Of a stretch of DNA of 64,000 bases, positions 9,401 through 22,840 are shown piece after piece. The notes under the pieces are model-generated. The model saw only the letters and a list, made by a program, of their open reading frames with translations, made no database searches and was not told the DNA's origin. Numbering within the stretch: position 1 is the first letter of the stretch; each line of letters opens with the position of its first letter. The stretch is from Parachlorella kessleri. Its lineage: Eukaryota; Chlorophyta; Trebouxiophyceae; Chlorellales; Chlorellaceae. The DNA is taken from the NCBI GenBank assembly GCA_001598975.1, contig BBXU01000840.1, positions 1 to 64,000 of the forward strand, written 5' to 3'. Made by a program: the position numbers and the translations under genes.

Positions 9401-12400
9401 GTGGGGTTGATAGAATAAGGTGCTTGGACAGCTTCATGCTCGGATGGCTAAGAACTAGATTACTTGACAAGCATGGGACTGTCAAGGTTCTGTGATGATG
9501 CTTCGCACAATGCCACAGTCATACTATGTGTTTATTTGACAGCCTCGCTCCACGGTGGCGTGTGCTGCAGGAGGTACAGCAGTGTCGCACCCGCATACAA
9601 GAACTGCTGGAACAGAAAGTAACCTTGGAGGCCAGGGTGGACACCCTGCCGGCAGAGCAGGTAGGAGGCATCCTGGCTTCACTTGACCAATGGCTGGTGA
9701 GGATGCCGCTTTGTGTCAGTGCACTAGAAACCCGCACATGTTGTACCATTTTGATATCTTTGTCTTAGCTCACTTCTGGAGCGCAACCCAGATCAATGGA
9801 TATCTCGTTTCAAGCTGCGTTTGCTCGGCCTCATCTGCAGACCTACGGAGCGAACGAGCAGCAGCGGCAGGCTGAGCTCGAGGCGCAGCTCCAAGCTTTG
9901 CAGGCGGCTGGTGCAGCCAATGCAGCCGAGCTTGACCAGCTGTCAGGGGTGGCCCACAGCTCTACAGAGGAGCTGATGGCTGCTAGGGAGGAGCTGCAGA
10001 GAGAGCGGATGAGGACAGAGGGCCTTGTGCAGGAGCGAGCAGAGCTGCGGGGCAAGGTGCGGCAAGGACTATGTGCTCTGGGGCTTGTGTCACAGGCATA
10101 ATTGTGTATTGCAAGCGTGTATGTACAGTGAGGCTGCAGGTGAGGCAAGGGCAGCAGCATGCCTCGCTGGTGTCCATGCATGGCAGCATGGAGATGCACT
10201 TCCAGTTGTGCACCACCCAAGGAGTCAACATGGTCGTTTCTTGTTACGCGAAGTTGCAGGTCGAGGTTCTGCAGGAAACACTGCAAAGCTTGGCACCTTC
10301 AGACAACGCAGTCGTGCAACTAGCTGAGCAGAAGGCCTCCCTCCAGCTGCATCCGAAGGATGCAAAGGTACAGAGCAGCTTTACCATGATTCCATGTGCA
10401 GTGTCGCTGATGCTGCCCTCCGGGGAGCTGCTGAAAGGCAAAGTTCATTGCAAGAAGGGGAACAGCGGACTGCCCAAGAAAGCTAGAGTCTCTCCTTCCA
10501 AGGTGCGACTCTAAAGGGCGCAGCTTGCGCCTCTCTTGCAGGCTGAGGCTACAGCTGCAGAGGCTACCCTGGCTCAGCAGGCGGCTTATGTCAAGGAGCT
10601 AGAGCAGGTCTGCCAGTCCTTGCGGCAGCAGCTCGACGCAGCTCTGACGCAGCATGTTGCTGCCCAGAGTGCAGTAGAAGGCGCTGCCGACCGGATGCAG
10701 CTGCTGGCAGAAGAGAAGCGGAACCTGGAGCAGCGTTTGCAGCAGTCCCAGGAGGCATGTGCAGCTGCACAAGCAAGCGCTGGGCAGGCGGCAGCTGAGC
10801 AGTCTGCAGAGGTGGCACAGCAGCGGGCTGAGGCGGCAACACTTGTTGCCGACCTACAACGCCAGCTGGCTTCACTTGCAGCAGAAAGGGACCAGCTGGC
10901 TGGGGAAGTGCACCAGTTGGCTGGGCAGAAGGCTGAGCTGCAGGACCTGGTGCAGGTAAATTATGGAAGAATGCCCTAAGTTGTTAACTGTTACTATGCA
11001 TCTGAATAGCAGGATAGGAGTTGATTTCTTACAGTATCATGCGTTGATCCCTGGCAGTGTCATGGCTGGGTCCCTTGTCTTATGCCTGTGTCTCAATCAC
11101 CCTGGAAAATGTATGTGGGTGCTGCAGGCTCTGCAAGCTGAGTGTGACGCCCTGCGAAGGCTTGGACTGAAAACCAGTGCTGGGTCGGCGCAGGACGGCA
11201 GTTCTTGTGATATGACGGGTAAGCTCTCCATAGGACTCCTGAATCCTAACATGGTCGCCTACATGTGAGCCCCAAGGGCCTGGTCCGGACCAAAGGAAGT
11301 TCAAAGACTACCTATCAGACCTTGAGTGGCAAGTTGTCGTAGATACTGGCTTGTCCTGCTAATGCTGTGCCCGCCTTGGACATCTGTCGATGTGACCGTG
11401 GCAATGAGTTTGTCTGGCCCCGCAGGCCTGATTGAGGCTGTCCAGGCCCTGCAGCACCGCAACAGCCTGCTTCACCAAGACTTGGACAGGGCGCAGGCGC
11501 AGCTGTCAGCGCAGCAGGCGGCGCTGGACAGCAAGTCCCAGCAGCACTCTCAACTGCTGGTGGAACTCAAGCAGTGCCGCAGCCAGCTGGCTGAATCCCA
11601 GGGCGCTGCTGCTAGGACCGCACAGGAGTTGGGTGATGTTAGGAAGGAGCGGGCTGCACTACTGGAGGTGCAGGCAGAGCTGGAGGGCAAGCTGGGTGCA
11701 GCCGAGGCACAAGCGCAGCTAGCGCTCCAGGTGGGTTGAGCCTGCTCATAGCTGCATCTCGGCTCTGCAAATGTATGAAGGGTGGGATAGCTTACTTGTC
11801 CGGCTTCGACCCACCGTGCTGCATTGCGTACCACAAATGAAGTGCCAGGTGATTTTCTACCCAGTCGTCTGCACACTCTGCGCCTGTTCCTCTCAGCGAC
11901 GTGGGTGAAGTATCAGACTTGCTTTGATTTCAGGAGCTGCAAGAGCAACTGCGCCATGCCCAGGCCTCCCTTTCACAGCTGGCAGAGGAGCAGCAGGGCT
12001 GGCAGGCGGAGCGCAAGGACCTCCAAGGGCAACTTGCAACTGCCAGGAAGGCGCAGGCGCTCGCACAAAGCAAGCTGGTGCTAGCCAAGCAGCGAGAGAC
12101 ACAGCTCAGGGTGCGCACTTGGGTTTGCTGCACTTGGTAGTGATCTGCCGCCGCTGCAGTACCTCTGCAGAGTGGGATTATGGCAGGTAACAGCTTGGAA
12201 CTGCATTACTTTTTCCTTTCCCCAGCGTAAGCAGTTGGCCAGTTGGGCCTACCTTGAAGCGATTATGTGGCTGCCGATGGCTGGGAAGGGTGCATTGCAG
12301 GAGGCCTCGGAGCAATTCGTGGACCTGCAAGGCGACCTCCGCAGGTACCTTGAGGAGTGCGAGACTGTGAAAGAGGCCAAACAGCAAGCAGACAACAGGT

Positions 12401-15400
12401 AGGATTAGCTGGATATGGTTTGCCCCTCTAAGGTATGAAAATCTTGGCACAGTGACCTTGATTCTAGGTAGGCACACCCCCAGGCGCTGTGTGTGGTTGT
12501 GTGAGGGGTGGAATGGCATGTATGGTATTTCTTGACTGTGTTGAATGATGTTCTCACCTTGCCCTGATTGTGCTTAGACAATTATTAGCAGGATATGTGC
12601 CCATGCGGTGCGCATGATTAAACGTGACCGCCTTTCGCAACAGGTGCCGCGCCTTGGAAGAAAAGGTAGCTATGCTGGAGCAGCAGGATAGACTCCTGAG
12701 CGAGCAACTTACGGCAGCTCAGGGAGAGGGTCTGAAAGTCAAGGTACAGAACCTTGGGGACTGGTGTTCTGTTTCTAACGCCCAGGATCCTCTCAACACT
12801 AGGTGATGTTCACCTTTTTACGCCCAGGGTTTGCGCGACAGTAGGTACTTAGCTAAGCTAACCCCAGCCTTGGCCGAAGTGAGTGTGCTGGGGCTACATG
12901 GCTGGACACTAGCAGCAGTCCTGTATGCAGGAAGCCAATCTTCTGCTGAGAGAGCAGCTGGCCAGGCTGGAGCTGTCTCACTCGCAGCTGCAGCAGCAGC
13001 ATGCAGCAGCGCAAAGCCTACAGCAGCGACTGAGCGCGCTGGAATCAGAGCAGCAGTCCAGCTCTGAGTGGTTCGACGCCCTCAACGCCGAACTTGCCGA
13101 CAAGGCTGCTGAGATAGGCAGGCTACAGTCCGAGCTAGCAGTAGCAGCGAAACACGGCGCTGAGGTGGCAGAGCAGCGGGAGCAGGCTCAGCAGGCGCTG
13201 ACTGGAGCGCAGCAGGCACAGGCGGACGCAGAGGCTGGCTGGCGGGCAGCTTCTGCAGCTCTCCAGGTGGGTCGAAACGCGCGTTAAGGGGGTGCCAGGC
13301 CAGCACTGCAAGGTGCCAGGCTTGGATGCGATTGTGGTGGCTCAAGATAAGGCTTGGCCATGGGCTGCATATAGAGACTTGTGGCCAGGTTTGCAAGCAA
13401 GGCCAAACGGCTGCTCAATGTGGATGGATGTCATGGCTGTTGTGAAATGCGCCGCAAAGATCTTGGTCGCTGTGACTTTAGGAGACCGAGAGCAAGCTGG
13501 CGCATGCACAGCAGCAGTGTGAGGTGCTGGAGCGGAGAGAAGAAGAGGCCACCCGTGAGCTGGCAGTGGCTCGGGCGACCAGGCAGCGGGCAGAGCGCAG
13601 GACTGGCGAGCTGGAAGTGCAACATGAGCAGTTGCAGGTGAGAGCGGAACGTTTGGTGACCTTTCCGGCTGCCGTGCCGCTTCTTGACGCGATGACTACA
13701 CTGTTGATGTGAGTTGAACCCAGTCAATTTCAGCTGGATCTCTTTCCCTGGCGTCTAGGGCATGGCGCACATTTCCAGCACACGTGGAAAGCTAAAGTGA
13801 ACCTCCCAATTCGTCTCGTGCAGGCTGAGTGTGCCCAGCTGAGGCAGCAGCTTGAGGTCGCCTGCAGCACAAGCGATACTGCACTGACAGAGCTTCGGCA
13901 GCAGGCTGCCCACTTGGGCCGCGAGCGAGAGCAGCTGTCTGCCCAGCTGCAGGAGGCCACTGCAGCGCACCAGCAGCAGCTGGCTCTCATGCAGGCTACG
14001 GTGGATGAATGCCTGTCTAGCTGCGATCAGCTTGCTGCCGAGCTGGGCGCTGCTACAGCTGCACGCCAGGAGGCAGCTGAGCGTGCTGACCGCGAGGCAG
14101 AGCAGGCGCAGCAGCTGCAGGGGCGCCTGAGTGACGCGGAGGCCGCCAGAGATGCTCTGCAGGCGCAACAAGCTGACTTGGAAGCAAGGGCAGCACAGCA
14201 TGCACGGTGCTGGGAGCAGCTGCAGCAGGAGTGCGCGCAGCTGACTCAGCACCGTGAGGAGCTGACTAGGCAGTTGACAGCAAAGCAGGCTGAGTACGAG
14301 GCCATGTCTGCGGCCTTGCAGACCGCCCAGGCAGCTCTCGCAGATGCCCAGGCCCAGCGGCGCCAGCTTAACGAGCAACTGGAGGCCACCATAGAGGCGC
14401 GGCATGCAGCTCAGCAGGCCGCGGCAGATGCACTAGCAGCGGAGCGAGCTGCTAGGGAGGAGGTGGGCCGCAAGGCAGGCGAGCTGGAAGCGCTGCAGCG
14501 GCAGCTAGAGGAGGCGAAGCAGGCACAGCAGGAGCACAAGCAGCGCAGGGGTGCAGACATTGAGGCCCTGGCTGAGAGGCTGGCAGCGGCGGAGCAGCAG
14601 CTGCAGCTGAGTCACTCCCGCGATGATGTGAAGGCCATGCTGCAGGACGTGTCACACAAGCTGGAGGCACAAATGGAGGTTAGTGTGCTCTTCGTGCAGT
14701 TGTCTTCATGCAGAGGCTGTGCACCCAGCGTCTAGCAGAACACATCAGCGGCAATGCAGGATGTCATCGTCATGCAGGAAACTTGCTAGGCTGGCTGGCT
14801 GACCGGGGCGGGGGTGCAAGGGTGCTCAGGCAGGCCTGGCCTACCTCGCAGGCAGAAATCTAACTTGAAGTATGATATGACAGTAGGGAGACAACAAAGA
14901 TTGAGTCCTCAAGGTCCTTACTACTTGGATAGTAACCATTGGATGTACCTGCGGTACAGGTGCTGCAGCGTGTGGGCCAAGTGGCATCCAGTCGCATCAC
15001 AGCAGTTGCCTCTGAGGATCACTCCGCTGCCAGCCCCATGGCTGGCACGCCAAAGGCAGGGGGATCTGGCCTGGAATTTTCGAGCACGCCCCAGGCTCAG
15101 GCGCTGGCCAGGCGGGAGCTGCTGGTCCAGGCGCTGGAGAAACTAGAGGTGTGTTGTCTTGGGCTTGCGGCCTCTCCTCATGTGACATATTCTCATACCT
15201 GGGCTCCCGCATGTGCACTGCTCGATAAGCGTAAATGCATGGCAGGGCATGCGCATGAGGGTCTGTCAAGGCCTTTGCCAGGGTTTCTCCCTGCTGTCAC
15301 CTGACGCAAAAGGGGACGTGCTTACTCTCCAGCCTTTGCCCCTGCAGACTCTCCAGGCCGAGAACCAGCAGCTGTGGCGCATGGTGGAGGCGCAGCTGAG

Positions 15401-18400
15401 ACCCGCTGGGTCTGTGCCGTTAATGCATGCAGATCAGGGAGAGCTGGCATCCAAGCTCGCTGCAGCTGAGGTGCGCATGGGTTACAAGGTGCTCCCATCA
15501 GTGGTGCTGTCTGTGGTCCTGGCGACGAAACCCAAGTCTCTCATACTCAAATCTCACTTGCATGGTATGCCCCATCAGGAAAGGTGGTCCCGATTTGGCC
15601 TTGCCTCAGGTGAACCGTATACTCAAGTTTGTCTGCTTCGTGTGCTTCCATGGTGGCGGGCATGTTCTGGGGTGCTAACTGGTTGTTCCGAACGTGCTCC
15701 ACAACAGGCCACCATTGCGCATCTCGAGCACCAAGTGAAGCAGCTCAGCACAGCGGCGGCAGCGGCACACCAGGCCCAGCACAGCAGCCTGCTCCCAGCC
15801 GGGCCTACCAGCAGCAGCATCGCTTCTCAGGGCACCTGCGTGGACCATGAGGCTTGGCAAGTGGAGAAAAGGGTGCTGAAGGCGATATGCAAGCTGGCGC
15901 TGGCAGTGACCATGGACCAAGTTGGAGGTAAGGTGACAATCCTGGGTTGTTGTGGTGCAAAGCACGACATCTTGGCTCCCTTACGGAAGTGCTGCATGAT
16001 CTCGTCGGGGCTAATGATGATATCTTGGCAGCCGCTGTGCTTAGACAGTAAGATATGGCCTCGACTCCTGCTGTGAAGGAGCAGCCATGTCGGTATTCAA
16101 GCCTCTTGCAGGTTTGATATTTGTTATAACTACCCAGAGCACAGGGATACATATGTCTTGCTGTTTGTGTGGCTTACAGGCCGACATGAAGCCGCAGCAC
16201 TTGCAGAGGAGCTGGCAGCCACAATGGAAGGCCATGAGCCCATCTTGCAGCAGCTAGGCCTGTTCCAGGTGTGCGCCAGCTGGGCGCCTACGCTCATGAC
16301 CATGGCAGCATGGTCTTTCCAACCCCATTGCTGCAGAGTTGGTGGGGTCTTGCCTGGGCTCATGTTTCCCGTTGCAAGCTCCAACACCATTAGATGTGGT
16401 CTGCGTAGTGCTGATCGTGCCTTTATTCGTCCTGGCGAGCCGATCCCATACCCTCTATGTACCGCATATCCCTCACAGGTGTGGCGCTCCCTTCACAAGC
16501 TGGCCGCCTCTGTCCGCCCCAGCAGCAATCCCCAGGGCGCAGCCGCTGCCGCGGCGGAGGCCACAACCCTAAGAGAGCGCGCTGAGCATTACGAGAGCAA
16601 GTGCAGAGAGCTGCAGCGCAGGCTGGCGGAGGTGGAGGCAGCTACCACCAAGTGGCAGGTAGGCAACCGGCTGGTGGCAGGGGAAAGAAGACTTTGCACA
16701 AGGGGGCAGCTAAAGGGATGGCAGGGAGGCACGAGTTCCTTCGGGCTGTCATCACGGAAAAAGGATTTGGGATCACTACTTGTTATTGGTGTACAATGGG
16801 GCTACTCATGTTGTTTTTACGGTTATTTTATTATTTATCACATAAAACAACTTCACAGCTGTAAGGAGATGGCCCAGGGACCTCTCTGACACTTGGGAGG
16901 GTGCTTTGTAATATTGAGCCTCAAGCTGGACGCTTACTCCCTGCCAGCCGTCTTTCAGCTCTGTGTGTAGGACCATGCTGATGACGTGAAGCAGGCTGAC
17001 TTTCAGAGGGGCCTGCATCAGCTACAACCGCACATCTCATCCCGAAACTCGGCTGAGTTGAGTACTGCAGGGGAAGGGTGGACGACATATCGCAGGCGCC
17101 GGGGCACTGCTAACTGAGGTGCTTGGTGAGCATAGCTAGCTGCCAGCACAGTCAAGCTTCCCCTGCTGCTGTACGTGCACCAGGGGCAGGCGGACGACGT
17201 GGAGCAGGCGCTGGCGCTGCTGCGCTTCCAGCTGGAGGACCTTCTGGCGGAGGTGCAGTGGGTGCTGGGGGACCTGGCAAACGATGAGGACGGGGCTGGC
17301 AGGTGAGGGCGATGGTCAGCTCTGGCACAAATGGAGGGCTCTCCAAGAGAGGGAGGGTGTGCAGTCTGTGGGATGGATGGCACGCTGGGTTCTGGGACGC
17401 CTAAGTGGTCTAGGACACAGCAAATGCAGGGATTGCTGCATTGACTAGCGGAGGAGTGCGATGGTGGACTGCTGATTGGGCCAGGCGCCATGCAGGACTG
17501 CGAGAGATTATGGGCCGCCAAAGGGGAGGCACACGGCTGACTTCATGTGTCTTTGTACACTGAGGATTATACCCATACGGAAATGGACTGCACGCCTGCC
17601 GGCCAACCCACACATACTCCCTCCCTGCAGGCTGAGCGACTGGCCTAGCCAGCAGCAGCTGGGACATGTGGTAGGGTCACTTTCCAAGGCCATAAAGCGC
17701 CTCTTGCGCAAGTATCGCAGCCTGTCCTCCCTGCTGGCCCACTCAGAGTCCTCTGGGGGAAGTGCAGACCACAGCAGAGAGGAGCCGCTGCGGCGGCAGC
17801 AGCAGCAGCAGCATGTCACTGCACCACGCACTGCCAGAGGCGGTAACGAGATGCATGGCCGGCAGCAAGAAAACTTGGGGCTTGCAGCCAACAGCATGCC
17901 GCAGCGAGGGGCACCTGTGGCGGCTGCATCTGCCCCTGAAGAGCTGGTGGCACAAGTGCGGGGCAAGGCTGCCAGCATAGCGCAGGTAACTGCCTCGGCT
18001 TGCCCGGCACAGGTTGCAAACGGTGATTGGTGCCCCACCCACAGGGCTGGTTGAGGATTAATGCCTGGCAGCCGTAATAACCCGCCAAGCGCCCCTGCAA
18101 AGATTGACTGCCTCTCAGTGTTCTCCCTGCCTGTCTTGCGTGCAGAAGCTCGACCGGCTGCTGACTCCCCACTCCAGAGCAGCCGTACACAAGGGCAACG
18201 GCGGCGGCAGCTCCCGCTTTGTGGGCAGCACGCAGCAGCGCCTCACGACTCATGTTAGTGCAGCTGGTCAGGTGGAGGACAGGGAGCTCACAGGGCGGCC
18301 TCTGGTGGCCGGTCTGGAGGGCGGGCAGAAGGGTTTTCAGGGCAGCAGCGGCGCTGGGTTGTTCATGGATACCCAATTTGAGCACGCAGATGACCAAGAC

Positions 18401-18442
18401 ATTCCCCTCCGTCAGCGGTATGGGCGTGACACGTTTCACTAG
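6497..18442 (+). CDS. Giant coiled-coil protein, about 28 exons
   Basis: Exons joined at gt/ag sites code a protein of roughly 2,000 residues, almost all heptad-rich coiled coil (QQLRQQLEAA-like, rich in Gln, Ala, Glu, Leu). Approximate coding blocks: 6497-6673, 6727-6980, 7149-7504, 7676-7824, 8015-8431, 8536-8814, 9056-9160, 9321-9400, 9571-9660, 9841-10057, 10258-10368, 10542-10956, 11127-11219, 11426-11730, 11935-12112, 12301-12400, 12643-12743, 12930-13266, 13480-13635, 13824-14678, 14963-15148, 15348-15471, 15709-15927, 16177-16268, 16481-16657, 17152-17303, 17631-17984, 18146-18442. The 13824-14678 exon alone codes 285 residues without a break. Breaks in the coil occur near 8050-8400 (Pro/Ser-rich, acidic) and in the last 200 residues, which hold a basic stretch (SKAIKRLLRKYRSL) and end YGRDTFH. 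No motor, GRIP or PACT domain was seen. A golgin, centrosomal or basal-body scaffold are all possible. The start and several small exons are uncertain, and a split into two genes is not excluded. Confidence 0.72.
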
Positions 18443-19259
18443 GCAGCAGCAGTGGCCAGACGCACTTGTAGGTGGCAGATGGGTGCATGCAAAACAGAGA
18501 AGAAACCACTGAAAGTGATTTGACCCTGGCTTTGTCCGCTTGCAGAGTCTTCACATCTCGGGAAGGTTGCCTTTGTACTGTTTCCTAAGTTAGGCTCCCC
18601 ATGGAAACAGCAACACATGCGAGGCTGGCACATGCTCAGACACAGATGGTAGCATGGCACACAAAGCTTTAGAGGAGGAGCTTGGAATAAACAACAGAAA
18701 CGGAGCAACAGATGCATTTGGCTTGTGCATTCGAGGAGACCCCCTAGTACATGCATATTACCTCCTCTGCTCATACACCCCACCCATTATCGTCAAAATA
18801 AGCACATGCCAGGTGGCGCTGGCCGGACCCCAAGGAAAGCTATAATAGCACAGAGCACGCACTTGGCAAACTGCCAACCCAAGAGGCCTCGGCCGGAGAG
18901 CACAGTATTGTACCTCCCACAAACATGGCATTATTGTACACTCTTTCACATTTGACATGGTCAGAAACGGCTGAACTGGCAAAACTAATGACACGAAAAA
19001 GAACGCCTGTGACGTTCGGGCAGTTCTCAGAGCCAGGACGCACTGACAGGATGGAAAATTGGGGGGTTAGCCTGTCCGGCCAACCAACATACGTCATCAG
19101 AAGTCGGCATTACCAAGGGTCAACATGGGTGCATGCTGTCTGCCCTCCGCAACCTCCAAAGCAAGCCACCAATTGCTGTTTAGGTGCCGCAGCTGACCAC
19201 ACCCATGCCACAATGCCCAGCGAGCGTCCATAAAAAGGTCATGTCATCTACATGTTAGC
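18443..19259. other. Convergent 3' intergenic region
   Basis: Lies between the stop of the coiled-coil gene and the stop of the minus-strand four-TM gene. It is somewhat AT-richer than the exons and probably holds the two 3' UTRs. Nothing else was recognised. Confidence 0.5.
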
Positions 19260-20478
19260 TCATGTCATTTGTATGGGGAACTGCCTTGCGGGCTCAGGAA
19301 CGGGTGTGGCGTGCGGCTGCCCCTGCTGTTTGGCATTCATAGCTGGGCCAGCTCGCCATTCGGTGGACCCGACGTCAAGAGCAAAATATATCAGCTGCAG
19401 CACACCAGGTGGGGGTTGGTGAGTCTGATGCAGGGGCCTGAGGAATCCATCGATAGGAAACGATAGGGGGCCCTGGGAAACCAAGTAGTACATCCACCGT
19501 CAAGTGCGTTGCCTTTCGGACAGGGTAGAGACATGCCTGTCCTTGCGACCCTGCGACAGCCGTGCAATCCCTTAGCTTTTCATGTTTGCAAACTTCTTAC
19601 TCACAAGGAAGAAGTTGAGGATACAGCATATGATGAAGCCCGCCTGGGACGTCCTGGCCCCGTCATGCGTCTTATCACGGGCCCCCTTGCTGAGCTCGAT
19701 GGCGCTCTGTGTGGTCACCATCTCCAGCACACTGACCTGCAGATATCACCACTGGTTTGCACTGAGAATGAATGATACCAGGCTAACCCCTGGCAAGCCT
19801 CAATACAGCTGCACACCCTGCCTTTGGAAACACTGTATGCCGGTGGTTCTAGGTATGCACCACATATGCAGACACGTAGGCAAAGTGGTGTCCACACTCT
19901 TGTGTGACAACAGCTACTGCAAACCCACCATCGTCAAAAAGTCCCTCCGCAGTTGACACCACCCCTCGGAGGCAGCAGCCAGAGCAGACCAGGTCACAAG
20001 CATAAGTGTGACAAACTGAAACCAGACGGCCCTGCAGAACAAGAGAAGGTGTGCACTGGCAGCCGGGCAGGGAATACAAGATACAAGCAGGCAGCAGCAC
20101 AGTTGCGAGACACGTCGTGCACTGCGAACAGCTGAGTTGCCTACCACCACCAGAGCCCGATGAGGTAGTCAGGTTCATAGTCAGCTGTTGTGGTTGCTGC
20201 AGTGTGTCACAAGTGTGCCTGTCAGCCTGAGCGGTCAGTACGCGTCTCTGGCAGCTTTCGCCCCGGCGGCGATGGCCCCTCAGTTGCCGAGATCGCATAC
20301 CCATACCGCAGCGTGAAGGCAGTCAGGGTGACTGTGCCAACGCTGACCAGCTGAGGTACCCGCGACGCTTGCTGCAGGGCGTGACAAAAACTTACTTACC
20401 TACTCCTGAAAGCATGACAATCCATCCAATAACGTCCAGGCCCAATATAAAGATCCCAAGGCTGTCTATGTTTGCCAT
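19260..20478 (-). CDS. Four-TM membrane protein, MARVEL-like topology
   Basis: Five exons (20404-20478, 20307-20371, 19963-20031, 19605-19731, 19260-19394) join in phase to 156 residues. Helix 1 is SLGIFILGLDVIGWIVMLSG. Helices 2 and 3 lie within LVSVGTVTLTAFTLR and FVTLMLVTWSALAAA. A polar loop (TTQSAIELSKGARDKTHDGA) comes next, then helix 4, GFIICCILNFFLLIYFAL. The tail is short, polar and Pro/Gln-rich. Spacing and size recall MARVEL or CASP-like tetraspan proteins, but I see no family motif and do not assign function. It ends 483 bases after the NME7 stop on the same strand; the gap is enough for its own promoter. Confidence 0.7.
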
Positions 20479-20961
20479 GACCGTTCACTCCGTTCGGAGG
20501 CGTCACAAAGGATCGAGCATGTATGGATATATACCCACAATCACATGCCCGGATCTGCTTTTGCTGGCTCCGGAACACGAGCTTGACAAACGTTGTTACA
20601 AGTGTGTAGTCATGAGGCGCCAAAGGCTGTCCAAGGGCGTTATTTATACAGAAGTTTCACCCCTGTGTTCCCAACAACAAAGGCGTATTAGATTAGAATA
20701 GGAAGACTCAAATATGCCCTACCTGCTGCAAGTGACAAGACAACCGGGGCCCTTACCCAGCCGCGATAGGCCTGCTGAAAGGCTTCACAGTACTGCTATT
20801 ACACAACATGTTGGTGTAGCTGCATAGCTCCACTTGCACTATCTGCCTACCTCGGAAGCTAAAGTTAGATTGGCAAAGACCACTTAGCCCCTTCATTTCA
20901 GCTCTCCCTGCGGCGTGACTGTAAGTATTTCTCAATTAGTTTCACTTCGACACGGCAGCGC
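20479..20961. other. Intergenic between NME7 and the four-TM gene
   Basis: Holds the NME7 3' UTR and the presumed promoter of the downstream minus gene. The minus-strand polyadenylation-like word TGTAA (plus TTACA) occurs near 20594 and 20797. No gene is supported. Confidence 0.45.
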
Positions 20962-22840
20962 TTAGCACCCGAAGCAGCAGATGAGCTCCAGCTGAGTGTC
21001 TCCCTCCAGGTCAGTACAGTGCAGACCGTTCCTGGCAGCGCAGCCACCAAAGAGGGCCCGCAGGCTGGCAGGCCTCACAGCTCTAGCCATCTCAGGGTCG
21101 AGGGGCCCGCAAACTGCTCGCAGGAGCTCAACAGCTGACCCATCAAGTCCATCTGCAACGCATATGTGGGTGAATCAGTCCGTCAGGGACAAGCAAGGCT
21201 TGGGGTCATTGACATGTCAAATACTTGTAATTGAAGGTGGTGAAACAGGCATTCAAAGCCTGTGCAGCTGCTTGCCGATGCAAGTATTTGGTACCATGGT
21301 GATCATGCTTGCAGCTCTCACCTGGCATGGCCACCTCTAGGGCTACGCAGGGCCCGCCAGTTGAGAGCTCTGCCACCATTCCTTCGAAGTCTGCCTGGGG
21401 GACCACGCCTTCATATACCTCCAGGAAGCGCAGCGCCTGTTCACAGAAACCATGCAGGCTGTTGTGGGTTAAGAGGCCCGCTGCACTACTGTACAACAGG
21501 CATTGGCCGGACAGTGTCAAGAAAAGCATCTGGTATAGGGAGTGGGCATATTACAACGTCAAGTTTTTGTGGTACAGAGCTTGCCTGCTGCCTGTCGAAG
21601 GTGCAGCTCTGTGCAGCAGTGATGACCAAGCCGTGCTGCTGAAGCGCACAGATGATGGCGCCTGCCTTGCCCTCCTTCACAACGCTGGGCTTGATGAGGC
21701 ACAGCGAGGTGCCCTGGAAGCGCGGCTGCACCCTCCCAAACCTGCATGCCCCTCCAGCCGATGCCCACTTCCCCATCTGTATGCCGTTGCTGCAGCCTTG
21801 GGGCCCGAAGAAGAAGCCAAGCTCAGTCAGTGCGTTGGTGGGGGAGTCAGACCCGTGGCAGGCATTGTAAGTCTTGTCCGTGCCAAAGCGAGCACGGATA
21901 GTACCGGGCGCCTGCTGTCGCGCCAGACCACTATCTGTTGGCCCCAGCAACTGTCTCCAGGCAGACACTGCAGGCACATGCACGCTGGGAGGTAGGTGGG
22001 GAGAACTGTTAGGACTACCTCATCCATTGAGCAATGTCATAGAAAAACAGAAGTAGCTGCTGCAAGCTAGGAGGGCAACACCACACCTGCGTCTGTGCCA
22101 AGCAGCTCCATGCTAAGTATGGGTGCGCTTGACATGTACCGTGTTAGGCCGGGGTAGAAGGGCTGCTGACGATGAACCGCATAGAACTGCTCGGCCTCAT
22201 ACAGTGACAGGTGGCACAGTCTCAACTGGCTGCAGGTGCATCACGATACCCAATGGTCAGATACTCGTCTGAGCCGGGCAGTCCAAAAGGCGAATTGCAT
22301 TCGTGTGGGCGCTTGAAGCCCATGACTTGCCTGATCATCAGCCCAGCATCAGTGATGGCCGTGAGGATTTCACCCATGTAGGTAAGTCCGTCAGGCTTGA
22401 TTAATGCCAGCGTCCTGCAGTATACATTCATACACTGTGACAGGACCTGCACGTACTGCGGCTGTGCTGCGACAGATCCGCGATTACCTTTCCACCCGTC
22501 CTTGCAAAGCTGAGGCAGTGTAGGCGTCTGCATATCCTATAAGCCGCAGCTGGCGTGCGCAGACGAGGACTGTGGAGCCCAATACAAGGTTATCTGGGGT
22601 CATCTCAGGGACGCGCGTGCGCTTCAGAAACAGCTTGCCATTTGAGACCTACACACAGGCTTCGTGCGGGGGTAATGCCCTGGGGCAGATAACCGCTTGC
22701 AGGGGCAGGCTGTTTGTTCTCACCAACTCGACTTCTTTGGTGGTGGGATAATACCGCAGGATATAGTTCCAAACAACCCGGTGCAGTGGATCTGTCCAGG
22801 TCGCGTTTAGCGAGAGCGGGCTTGCTGGCTCAGAAGTCAT
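20962..22840 (-). CDS. NME7: NME7: DM10 domain plus two NDP kinase domains
   Basis: In other organisms NME7 is a microtubule inner protein of ciliary doublets and a gamma-tubulin ring partner. Seven exons (22724-22840, 22488-22648, 22327-22414, 22087-22225, 21585-21967, 21322-21436, 20962-21152) sum to 1,194 bases, or 397 residues (human 376). The N-terminal DM10 domain covers about residues 1-95 (VVWNYILRYYPTTKEVELV, SNGKLFLKRT). NDK domain A opens with RTLALIKPDGL and keeps the active-site histidine in NACHGSD. NDK domain B opens with TSLCLIKPSVV and has NGLHCTD. The order DM10-NDK-NDK is diagnostic. Translation starts at ATG 22840. Intron 5 (21437-21584) is GC-AG with donor CAG|gcaagc; using it restores the family alignment exactly (FDRQQ|ALRFLEVYEGV). 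Intron 3 uses a weak gtcatg donor. Confidence 0.95.
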
